This document shows positions 1-5,269 of a DNA stretch of 7,388 nt, piece by piece. Source of the stretch: Nitrospinota bacterium (lineage in GTDB: Bacteria; JAUXIQ01); the NCBI GenBank assembly GCA_030620925.1, contig JAUXIQ010000090.1, forward strand, positions 1-7,388, given 5' to 3'. A program made the position numbers and the translations under genes. The notes beneath the pieces were generated by a model. It was not told the DNA's origin. It was given only the letters and a program-made list of their open reading frames with translations, and did not search any database. Numbering within the stretch: the stretch's first letter is position 1; every line of letters begins with the position of its first letter.

Positions 1-583
1 ATGGGTTTGTCAACCTTAAATTTAAATTGGAGTAAGCCCAGGCTGCCGTTACCTGAAAACGTGGTATCACAAGCAGCAGGGGAATGCCTCCCAGCGGAAG
101 CACTTCGCTTAATATTTCGCCCCGTCCTCTTCCCAGGGCGGCAGGGCCTGAGAGGAAAAAGGGGACGTCTGAGCCCAGGGAGGCGGCGTGCTCGAAGAGT
201 TTTTCACGCTTTAATTTGAGATTCCACAGCCGGTTGAGTGCCGAGAGGGCGGTGGCGGCGTTGCTGCTCCCTCCCCCCAGCCCGGCTGCTACGGGTATGC
301 GTTTCCTGATGGTGATATGCACCCCCTTTCCGGGCCGATATTCCTCCATGAGAATTGCCGCCGCCCTGTAGGCCAGGTTATCCTCGCCTGAAGGGACAGG
401 GTGCCCGGATGTTTCCAGGTGGATACCGCGTTCCTCGAGGCGAAACTCCATTTCGTCAGAGAGGTCGATGGCGTGGAAGAAGGTAGCGATTTCGTGGTAG
501 CCGTCCGCCCGTTTATGCAGTACCCTGAGATGCAGGTTGATTTTAGCCGGAGATTTCAGAGTGATTATTTCCGGTGAGTCCAT
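1..583 (-). CDS. ispE: 4-diphosphocytidyl-2-C-methyl-D-erythritol kinase (IspE), C-terminus cut by window edge
   Basis: IspE is the cytoplasmic GHMP-family kinase that phosphorylates the 2-hydroxyl of CDP-methylerythritol in the MEP pathway of isoprenoid synthesis. I translated the minus strand from ATG at 583-581 and got 194 uninterrupted codons to the window edge; the family is usually about 280 residues, so roughly the last third is missing. Visible family marks are SPAKINLHLRV at residues 11-21 with the substrate-contacting Lys14, RADGYHE near 25-31, the glycine-rich ATP loop PVAAGLGGGSSNAA at 97-110, LGSDVPFFL at 136-144 with the expected catalytic Asp139, and GRGRGE at 151-156. An AGGA lies about seven bases before the ATG. 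The gene is divergent from rpsF and shares its upstream region. No frameshift was seen. The assignment is very secure. Confidence 0.96.
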   Translation of the reverse strand, partial: MDSPEIITLKSPAKINLHLRVLHKRADGYHEIATFFHAIDLSDEMEFRLEERGIHLETSGHPVPSGEDNLAYRAAAILMEEYRPGKGVHITIRKRIPVAAGLGGGSSNAATALSALNRLWNLKLKREKLFEHAASLGSDVPFFLSGPAALGRGRGEILSEVLPLGGIPLLLVIPRFQVTAAWAYSNLNLRLTNP

Positions 584-601
584 TACCGTTCCTGCCGGAA
601 A
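568..601 (-). promoter_or_regulatory. Hairpin enclosing the ispE ribosome-binding site and start codon
   Basis: Read on the ispE strand, TTTCCGG (601-595) and CCGGAAA (574-568) form a perfect 7-bp inverted repeat with a 20-nt loop. The loop holds the AGGA Shine-Dalgarno and the ATG at 583-581. The right arm is coding (codons 3-6). Such a stem could present or restrict the initiation site. The repeat is seen directly; a regulatory role is inference. Confidence 0.4.
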
Positions 602-811
602 GAATAAACTTGATTTAATTTGATTTAAGTAGTAGCGTGTGATAGTTTAACACACTGGAAAAGAGCAAAGCCAGGCGCAAAATATAATGATTTCTACAAT
701 TTACGCTTTGCTTCGGATTATCCTCCTCGGAAAATGACCCCTGAAAATTTATCGGAATGGATACTATTTATTCGGTGGTCAAGAACGGATTTATATTTGG
801 AGGTTTACTGA
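584..811. promoter_or_regulatory. AT-rich divergent control region between ispE and rpsF
   Basis: This 228-bp gap must hold the promoters of both the ispE transcript and the rpsF cluster. It contains a perfect TATAAT at 683-688 and a TACAAT at 695-700 on the + strand, but neither has a convincing -35 at normal spacing. It also has a tandem 10-bp repeat (TTGATTTAAT at 610-619, TTGATTTAAG at 620-629), an imperfect palindrome TGTGATAG-T-TTAACACA at 638-654, and an 8-bp inverted repeat AGCAAAGC (664-671) / GCTTTGCT (705-712) bracketing both -10-like boxes. The rpsF SD GGAGG is at 799-803, eight bases before its ATG. No gene was found on either strand. The control function is sure from the divergent layout; the individual boxes are tentative. 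Confidence 0.6.
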
Positions 812-1369
812 ATGCGGTTGTATGAAGCTATATACATTTTCAGGCCCGACCTGAGCGATGAAGATATCGACCGGACTATAGAATGGTTGGAAAATATGAT
901 CAAACAGGGCGGCGAGGTAAAAAACATCGAGCGTTGGGGCAAAAAACGCCTCGCTTACAAGGTGAACAAGGAAAGATACGGATACTATGTTCTCATACAT
1001 TTCGACGGCAACGCGGATATAGTGAATGAACTGGAGCGAAATTGTCGACATTCGGAAGACGTGATGAAGTATATCACCATACGTATCAAAAAGGGCGAGC
1101 CCATAAAGGTGGAAATGGAGCCGGAAGAGTTTAGGGAAGAAGCGCCCGTTGCTAAAGAATCGATAGAAACGAAAGATGAAAAGAAGGTAGAAACGAAAGA
1201 CGAAGAGAAGGTAGAAACGAAAGACGAAGAGAAGGTAGAAACGAAAGATGAAGAGAAGGTAGAGACGAAAGACGAAGAGAAGGTAGAAGAAGAGGAAGAA
1301 GAGAAGGAAGTAGTGGGTGAGGAAAGCGATGCTGAAATAGAAGCAACGCAACAAGAGGAGCCCAACTGA
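812..1369 (+). CDS. rpsF: 30S ribosomal protein S6 with a long acidic repeat tail
   Basis: S6 pairs with S18 and binds the central domain of 16S rRNA in the 30S platform. Residues 1 to about 97 are a complete S6 fold: MRLYEAIYIFRPDL at the start, the RWGKKRLAYKV strand near 41-51, YGYYVLIHF at 57-64, and VMKYITIRI near 84-92. The protein is 185 residues, whereas S6 is commonly about 95-135. The excess is a Glu/Lys-rich tail from about residue 98, including five copies of ETKDEEKV (residues 119-158), then a run of Glu and the end EEPN. The start is fixed by GGAGG at 799-803, eight bases upstream. The TGA overlaps the ssb ATG by one base, and the ssb SD lies inside the last rpsF codons, which implies coupled translation. 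Acidic S6 tails are known (E. coli RimK adds glutamates to S6), but this length and repetition are unusual. The core call is secure; the tail's function is unknown. Confidence 0.97.
   Translation: MRLYEAIYIFRPDLSDEDIDRTIEWLENMIKQGGEVKNIERWGKKRLAYKVNKERYGYYVLIHFDGNADIVNELERNCRHSEDVMKYITIRIKKGEPIKVEMEPEEFREEAPVAKESIETKDEKKVETKDEEKVETKDEEKVETKDEEKVETKDEEKVEEEEEEKEVVGEESDAEIEATQQEEPN
1166..1285 (+). repeat. Five tandem 24-bp repeats inside rpsF (8-residue unit ETKDEEKV)
   Basis: The unit is GAA ACG AAA GAC GAA GAG AAG GTA, repeated five times in frame without gaps. Copies 2 and 3 are identical. Copy 4 differs by GAT for GAC, copy 5 by GAG for the first GAA, and copy 1 by GAT and by AAG in place of GAG. 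Because synonymous positions are also conserved, the array looks recently expanded by slippage or unequal recombination, not held only by protein selection. The coding strand is about 87% purine, and a pure purine run of 23 bases follows at 1285-1307. Confidence 0.95.
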
Positions 1370-1761
1370 TGGTTGGATTTAATAAGGTAATCCTCATGGG
1401 GAATCTTACCCGCGACCCGGAGCTCCGTTACATTCCAAGCGGCACTGCCGTGGCCACCCTGCGCCTGGCTGTCAATAACAGGTACCGCCAGGGCGAGGAG
1501 TGGAAGGATGATGTCTGCTACGTGGATGTAACCGTATGGGGGAAGCAGGCCGAAAACTGCAACGAGTATCTCTCCAAAGGAAGCGGAGTTCTGGTGGAGG
1601 GGAGGCTGAGTTACCGCACCTGGGAGAGCGATGAGGGCCAGACCAGAAGCAAACATGAGGTGGTGGCCAATACCGTGAGGTTTCTCCCCAAGGGAAAAGA
1701 GCAGGAACCCCAGGAAAGCGGCGAACCCCAGCATGCGGGTGAAGAAGACGTACCTTTCTGA
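1369..1761 (+). CDS. ssb: Single-stranded DNA-binding protein
   Basis: SSB coats single-stranded DNA during replication, repair and recombination, and recruits partner proteins through its acidic C-terminal tip. The 130-residue protein has a full OB-fold at about 1-107: NKVILMGNLTRDPELRY (5-21), PSGTAVATLRLAVN, the YVDVTVWGKQAE strand, YLSKGSGVLVEGRLSYRTWE, and VVANTVRFL. A short linker rich in Glu, Gln, Pro and Gly follows, ending in EEDVPF, a close version of the canonical DDDIPF tip. The linker is shorter than in E. coli SSB (about 178 residues). GAGGAG at 1355-1360 lies eight bases before the ATG, inside rpsF, and the genes share one base (TGATG). Location between rpsF and rpsR is the common bacterial order. 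Confidence 0.97.
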   Translation: MVGFNKVILMGNLTRDPELRYIPSGTAVATLRLAVNNRYRQGEEWKDDVCYVDVTVWGKQAENCNEYLSKGSGVLVEGRLSYRTWESDEGQTRSKHEVVANTVRFLPKGKEQEPQESGEPQHAGEEDVPF

Positions 1762-1785
1762 GTAGGGCGGATAGGGAGCGAGAGA

Positions 1786-1836
1786 GAGTTAACTCACCCT
1801 TACTAATCTATTGCTATATTGCTCGACAAGTTAACT
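1786..1836 (+). promoter_or_regulatory. Candidate rpsR promoter flanked by twin AGTTAACT palindromes
   Basis: An extended -10 element TGC-TATATT (1812-1820) lies in the ssb-rpsR gap. A -35-like TTAACT (1789-1794) sits 20 bp upstream of the -10 hexamer, longer than the usual 17, so the extended -10 would have to carry recognition. GAGTTAACTC (1786-1795) is a perfect palindrome. Its core AGTTAACT recurs at 1829-1836, exactly 42 bp downstream, about four helical turns and close to the predicted start site. This resembles a dual-operator layout. The motifs are seen; promoter and operator roles are inferred. Confidence 0.4.
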
Positions 1837-1851
1837 GGAGCTACTTATAAA

Positions 1852-2118
1852 ATGTTCAAACGGGGCCAGGCCAGGAAAGGCAGCGGAAGAGGGAGAAGAA
1901 AAAGGTATCTGAGGAAGAAGATTTGCCGGTTCTGCGCCGATAAGGTTATGCAGATAGACTATAAGGACCTCAAACGCCTTCGGAGCCTGGTAACGGAAAG
2001 GGGCAAAATTATCCCCGCCAGGATATCAGGCAACTGCGCCAAACATCAGCGACAATTGACCCTTGCCATAAAGAGGGCGCGCAGTATAGCCCTCATGCCT
2101 TATACCGTGGAGAAATAG
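1852..2118 (+). CDS. rpsR: 30S ribosomal protein S18, zinc-ribbon (Cys) type
   Basis: S18 heterodimerises with S6 on the 30S platform. From ATG 1852 the product is 88 residues, slightly longer than the usual 70-80 because of a basic N-terminus ([15 protein letters not shown]). The core has [29 protein letters not shown], the family phrase [26 protein letters not shown], and a short VEK end. CxxC (ICRFC) and CxxH (NCAKH) pairs mark the metal-binding form of S18. A TTG at 1819 would add 11 residues ([11 protein letters not shown]), but no SD precedes it, whereas GGAG at 1837-1840 lies 11 bases before ATG 1852, so I chose the ATG. The 90-bp gap from ssb may contain its own promoter. Confidence 0.95.
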   Translation: MFKRGQARKGSGRGRRKRYLRKKICRFCADKVMQIDYKDLKRLRSLVTERGKIIPARISGNCAKHQRQLTLAIKRARSIALMPYTVEK

Positions 2119-2310
2119 TAACCCCCGGTCTGCAGGCGACGCGGCCTTGTAATTTGTTCGGTCGTCTCGAGCTGTGGAAAGAAGCCGCAGCCGGGGCCGG
2201 ACCAGAGAGGGAAGGTGGAGCATACTGTCTGCAGGTCCGCCGCCCCGCCGTGAGAACTGATTCGCAGCAAGACCTATAGGGTTAACCAGCATTATTGAAA
2301 CAAGGCCGAG
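2119..2310 (+). promoter_or_regulatory. Gene-free, GC-rich gap with potential RNA hairpins upstream of the DUF2232 gene
   Basis: No credible ORF occupies these 192 bases. Possible structure: CCCCGG (2123-2128) pairs with CCGGGG (2191-2196), enclosing GCGGC (2141-2145) with GCCGC (2184-2188). A second stem is CGGACC plus AGA (2198-2206) with TCT, a GCA bulge and GGTCCG (2228-2239). A 9-bp direct repeat GTCTGCAGG occurs at 2128-2136 and 2227-2235. Near the gene are adjoining palindromes CCTATAGG (2273-2280) and GGTTAACC (2280-2287). No U-tract follows any stem, so a simple terminator is unlikely. It may be an mRNA leader or an unknown small RNA; no known riboswitch family was recognised. Confidence 0.4.
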
Positions 2311-3336
2311 ATGCGCGCAAACCAGGTGCAATCACCATGGCAGAGCACAGTTCACGTTCCGGGAAACGAGAGTGTGGATAGAAAGTCGGCCATTAATTCT
2401 TTCGCTGGAATAGCGGCGCTCACCGTTCTTGCTTCGCTGCTGATGTTAGCCGCCTCCGCATTGCCTACCCTGAGCATACTATTCTACTTTTTCCTGAAGG
2501 CGCCTCTCATCCTCATCTCGCTCGGTAACGGGTTCAGAATAGGTCTCCTGGCGTTGGGTGCCATCGCCGTCCTGATGATGGCGTTTTCTCGCGGGGATTC
2601 CAACCTGCCATACCTCATCGAGTACGGAGCGGTGGCCATGATCATGGCCGAAACATTGAGACGCAAAATGTCCTTTAACATGATTGTCATATTATGCGTG
2701 GCAGTATCTGTTTCAATCGCTCTCATATCCATGGCCCTGAATCCTCCCTTGGGCGCCGGCAGCCTTTTGGAAGTGCCCGCCAGGCTTGTCGCCCAGATGA
2801 GAGGTGATGCAGGGCAGCTTTCATCCCAGGGAGGGGTGGACCCCCGGCATCTCAAAGGAATGGGGCACTTCATAGCCTTGATGGAGGTGGTCATATCCAG
2901 GGCTTTTCCCGCCCTGCTCATCACGGTAGCAGCACTCGGGGCTCTGCTGAATTACCTGACCGCCAACAAGTTGAGCAAGGGTTTCGCCGGCCTGGGGTCG
3001 TTCAATCCCGGCACCCTTTCCACGTGGGCCGCCTCAGAGCATTACGTCTGGTTCTTCATAATCGGAGGGACAATGGCGGTTGTTCCCTTTGGCGTTAGCA
3101 GGACGCTGGGAGTCAACCTGGTGGTGATCATGCTGTTTGTTTATTTCCTCCAGGGGATTGCCATCACCGGCTTTTTCTTCAAGAAATGGAATCTGTCGAT
3201 TCTGTTAAGGGTCCCCGTATATATTTTCATCTTTTTCAACGCCTACCTTGCCCTGCTGGTGGCATGCGTGGGTCTGTTTGATACCTGGGCGGATTTCAGG
3301 AAGATCAGGAAAACCGCCGAGGACAACCGGTCATAA
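2311..3336 (+). CDS. DUF2232 (YybS-like) multi-pass membrane protein
   Basis: This 341-residue protein is integral to the membrane, with roughly eight or nine hydrophobic segments (about 31-50, 52-72, 74-92, 98-115, 122-143, 190-215, 245-263, 266-291 and 297-322). A hydrophilic loop of about 45 residues (144-188) divides two halves. The C-terminal part carries the pattern I associate with DUF2232: LGSFNPGTLSTW (228-239), an aromatic IGG segment (247-253), then GVNLVVIMLFVYFLQGIAITGFFFKKW. Family function is not established. It lies between rpsR and rplI, the place where Bacillus-type clusters carry yybS, but no gdpP follows. Start: ATG 2311 has only a weak AAGG (2302-2305) before it; GTG 2374 (residue 22) would give a protein starting just before the first helix and cannot be excluded. 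Family call is by eye. Confidence 0.8.
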   Translation: MRANQVQSPWQSTVHVPGNESVDRKSAINSFAGIAALTVLASLLMLAASALPTLSILFYFFLKAPLILISLGNGFRIGLLALGAIAVLMMAFSRGDSNLPYLIEYGAVAMIMAETLRRKMSFNMIVILCVAVSVSIALISMALNPPLGAGSLLEVPARLVAQMRGDAGQLSSQGGVDPRHLKGMGHFIALMEVVISRAFPALLITVAALGALLNYLTANKLSKGFAGLGSFNPGTLSTWAASEHYVWFFIIGGTMAVVPFGVSRTLGVNLVVIMLFVYFLQGIAITGFFFKKWNLSILLRVPVYIFIFFNAYLALLVACVGLFDTWADFRKIRKTAEDNRS

Positions 3337-3399
3337 TTTAAAAGTGGTATTTACGTTCTCTAATTGGATAGAATAACTTACTTGCAGGGAGTGGAATAG

Positions 3400-3852
3400 A
3401 TGAAAGTGATCTTGAGAGAAGACGTGCCCAATCTGGGCGAGACGGGCGAGGTGGTGAACGTGGCCAACGGATACGGCAGGAACTACCTCATCCCCAAGGG
3501 ATTGGCCGCACAGGCCACCACTGAAAACATCAAGGCCATGGCGCAGGATAAAGGTCTTTTCAGGAAGAAAGAAGAGAAGCGCGTGGAAGAGGCGCGAGAA
3601 CTGGCCGACAAGCTGCAGAAAGTGGTGTGTACCTTTCCCATGAAATCCGGAGAGGGCGATAAGCTCTTCGGATCGGTGAACAGCGCCGACATCGCCCAGG
3701 TGCTCGAGAGGCAGGGTATCGGGCTGGACCGCAAGAAGATCAGCCTGGACCATCCCATAAAGAATCTGGGCGTCTTTACCGTTCTCGTGAAGCTGCACCC
3801 TGAAGTTTCGACGGAAGTCAAGATAGAGGTGGTGAAAGAAGAAGAGGAGTGA
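3400..3852 (+). CDS. rplI: 50S ribosomal protein L9
   Basis: L9 binds 23S rRNA at the base of the L1 stalk and helps maintain reading frame. The 150-residue product matches the family length. The N-terminal RNA-binding domain (about 1-50) shows MKVILREDVPNLGETGEVV and the signature NGYGRNYLIPKGLA. A long charged helix joins domains at about 50-75 (KKEEKRVEEARELADKL). The C-terminal domain has GDKLFGSVNSADIAQVL, DRKKISLDHPIKNLGVFTVLVKLHPEV, and ends in a short Glu-rich tail. An SD AGGGAG at 3386-3391 stands eight bases before the ATG. A 63-bp gap separates it from the DUF2232 gene and 70 bp from the chosen dnaB start, so it is probably part of the same transcript. Confidence 0.97.
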   Translation: MKVILREDVPNLGETGEVVNVANGYGRNYLIPKGLAAQATTENIKAMAQDKGLFRKKEEKRVEEARELADKLQKVVCTFPMKSGEGDKLFGSVNSADIAQVLERQGIGLDRKKISLDHPIKNLGVFTVLVKLHPEVSTEVKIEVVKEEEE

Positions 3853-3907
3853 GCTCATTCCATGCGGCTGATAATCTTTCATGAGAAGAACTCAGGCTTC
3901 TGTATCG

Positions 3908-3914
3908 AAGGAGG
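3908..3914 (+). promoter_or_regulatory. Strong Shine-Dalgarno that fixes the dnaB start
   Basis: AAGGAGG lies eight bases upstream of an in-frame GTG at 3923. The upstream in-frame ATG at 3881 has no SD in front of it, and the 14 residues it would add do not look like DnaB, whose conserved N-terminus (LIPQNIEAEQSVLG) begins soon after the GTG. Confidence 0.85.
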
Positions 3915-3922
3915 TGCGTGAC

Positions 3923-5269
3923 GTGGCTATCACAGACGTTTCCTCCAGCAAACTGATCCCGCAAAACATCGAGGCGGAGCAGTCTGTCCTCGGTTCCATC
4001 CTGCTGGAAAACGATGCTCTCTTAAAGACGCTGGAGGTCATCACCGCGGACAGTTTCTACCGCGAGACCCATCGGAAGGTCTTCGCCGCCATACTGGAGC
4101 TGTTTGAAAAGAACGAGCCCATAGACCTACTCACCCTCACAGAGCGTCTTAAAAAGAACGACCATCTCGATGAAATTGGCGGTGCCTCCTACCTGGCGGA
4201 GTTAGTAAACATGGTGCCCACTGCCGCCAACGTCCGCCACCATGCAAAAATAGTGCTGGAAAAGGCCGTCCTGCGGAAGCTCATAAACGTGGCCACGGAG
4301 ATAGTCTCCCAGAGCTACGAAGGCAACCAGGACGTGGATGAAATGCTGGATCAGGCCGAACAGAAAATCTTCGAGATCGCCGAGCACCGCGTTTCAGAGA
4401 GCTTCACCGAAATAAACAAGGTATTGAAAGAGAGCTTCAAGACCATCGAGCAGCTCTTCGAGCGCAAGGAGTTGGTCACCGGCGTCCCCACGGGGTTCGC
4501 TGATTTCGACCGCCTCACCTCGGGGCTTCAGCCTTCGGACCTTATAATTATCGCAGGCAGGCCCAGCATGGGCAAGACTGCCTTTGCCCTGAACGTAGCC
4601 CAGCATGCGGCCCTGCATCATAAGTATCCGGTGGCGATATTCAGCCTGGAGATGTCCCGCCAGCAGGTAGCTCTGCGTCTCCTCTGCTCGGAGGCCAGGG
4701 TCGATTCTTCCCGCATGCGCTCCGGCTACCTGGAAAAGACGGATTGGCCCAAGCTGACCCTGGCGGCCGGTGTTCTCTCGGATGCGCCTATCTTTATCGA
4801 CGATATGCCCGGCCTGACCGCCCTGGACATCAGGGCCAAGGCGCGCAGGCTGCAGAAGGATAGAGGGTTGGGGCTGATCATCGTCGATTACCTCCAGCTC
4901 ATGCGGGGACGGGGCGACGTGGACAACCGCCAGCAGGAAATAGCGGACATCACCCGCTCCCTCAAGGGCTTGGCCAAAGAGCTTAACGTGCCCGTGGTGG
5001 CGCTGTCACAGCTCAGCAGGGCGGTGGAGCAGCGGACCGGAGCGAGGCCCCAGTTATCCGACCTGCGGGAATCGGGCGCCATCGAGCAGGATGCCGACCT
5101 GGTGGCCTTCATTTACAGAGCCGAAGTGTACGGCAGAGAGGATGTGGAGGGCCAGACGGAGGTGATCATAGGCAAGCAGAGGAACGGGCCGGTGGGCAGT
5201 GTCCCCCTGACCTTTCTTAAACAGTACACCAGGTTCGAGAGCTATTCACCGAGAAGCGAGCCGATATGA
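3923..5269 (+). CDS. dnaB: Replicative DNA helicase DnaB
   Basis: DnaB is the hexameric 5'-3' helicase that unwinds the replication fork and contacts primase. From GTG 3923 it has 448 residues, normal for the family. The N-terminal domain begins PQNIEAEQSVLGSILLEN and runs to about residue 115; a linker region spans to about 180. The RecA-like motor contains Walker A GRPSMGKT (212-219), SLEM with the expected catalytic Glu243, Walker B IIVDYLQLM with Asp322, LSQLSR (Gln362), LSDLRESGAIEQDAD, and GKQRNGPVG (417-425), whose Lys and Arg are expected to act in trans across subunits. It is uninterrupted: no intein, although DnaB is a frequent intein host. The stop overlaps alr by 4 bp (ATGA). All key motifs are intact. 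Confidence 0.98.
   Translation: MAITDVSSSKLIPQNIEAEQSVLGSILLENDALLKTLEVITADSFYRETHRKVFAAILELFEKNEPIDLLTLTERLKKNDHLDEIGGASYLAELVNMVPTAANVRHHAKIVLEKAVLRKLINVATEIVSQSYEGNQDVDEMLDQAEQKIFEIAEHRVSESFTEINKVLKESFKTIEQLFERKELVTGVPTGFADFDRLTSGLQPSDLIIIAGRPSMGKTAFALNVAQHAALHHKYPVAIFSLEMSRQQVALRLLCSEARVDSSRMRSGYLEKTDWPKLTLAAGVLSDAPIFIDDMPGLTALDIRAKARRLQKDRGLGLIIVDYLQLMRGRGDVDNRQQEIADITRSLKGLAKELNVPVVALSQLSRAVEQRTGARPQLSDLRESGAIEQDADLVAFIYRAEVYGREDVEGQTEVIIGKQRNGPVGSVPLTFLKQYTRFESYSPRSEPI

Noticed and set aside
1-371. Short + strand ORFs at the left edge (72 and 95 codons)
   Set aside because: They lie antisense to ispE, lack SD sequences and resemble no family; the minus-strand reading is clearly IspE.
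601-811. Known S6:S18-binding leader motif upstream of rpsF
   Set aside because: The motif as I know it depends on a conserved CCG trinucleotide in a bulged stem; no CCG occurs between 601 and 811 on the + strand.
1166-1285. CRISPR-like array
   Set aside because: The 24-bp repeats are contiguous with no spacers and are in-frame coding sequence within rpsF.
791-1734. Minus-strand ORFs opposite rpsF/ssb with Phe/Leu/Tyr- or Ser-rich repeats
   Set aside because: They are antisense readings of the purine-rich rpsF repeat; their low complexity comes from the repeat, not from a membrane protein gene.
1819-1851. Extended rpsR N-terminus from TTG 1819
   Set aside because: No SD before the TTG, the extra residues are not S18-like, and the stretch overlaps the candidate promoter; ATG 1852 has GGAG 11 bases upstream.
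2173-2259. Small Arg-rich ORF from GTG 2173 in the rpsR-DUF2232 gap
   Set aside because: No SD precedes it and it covers the potential stem-loops; the arginine content follows from GC-rich sequence.
3337-3399. TAGAAT at 3369-3374 as a promoter -10 for rplI
   Set aside because: No -35 at acceptable spacing and no extended -10 TG; co-transcription from upstream is simpler.
3923-5269. Intein in DnaB
   Set aside because: The RecA-like domain reads continuously through Walker A, Walker B and the C-terminal motifs with no insertion.
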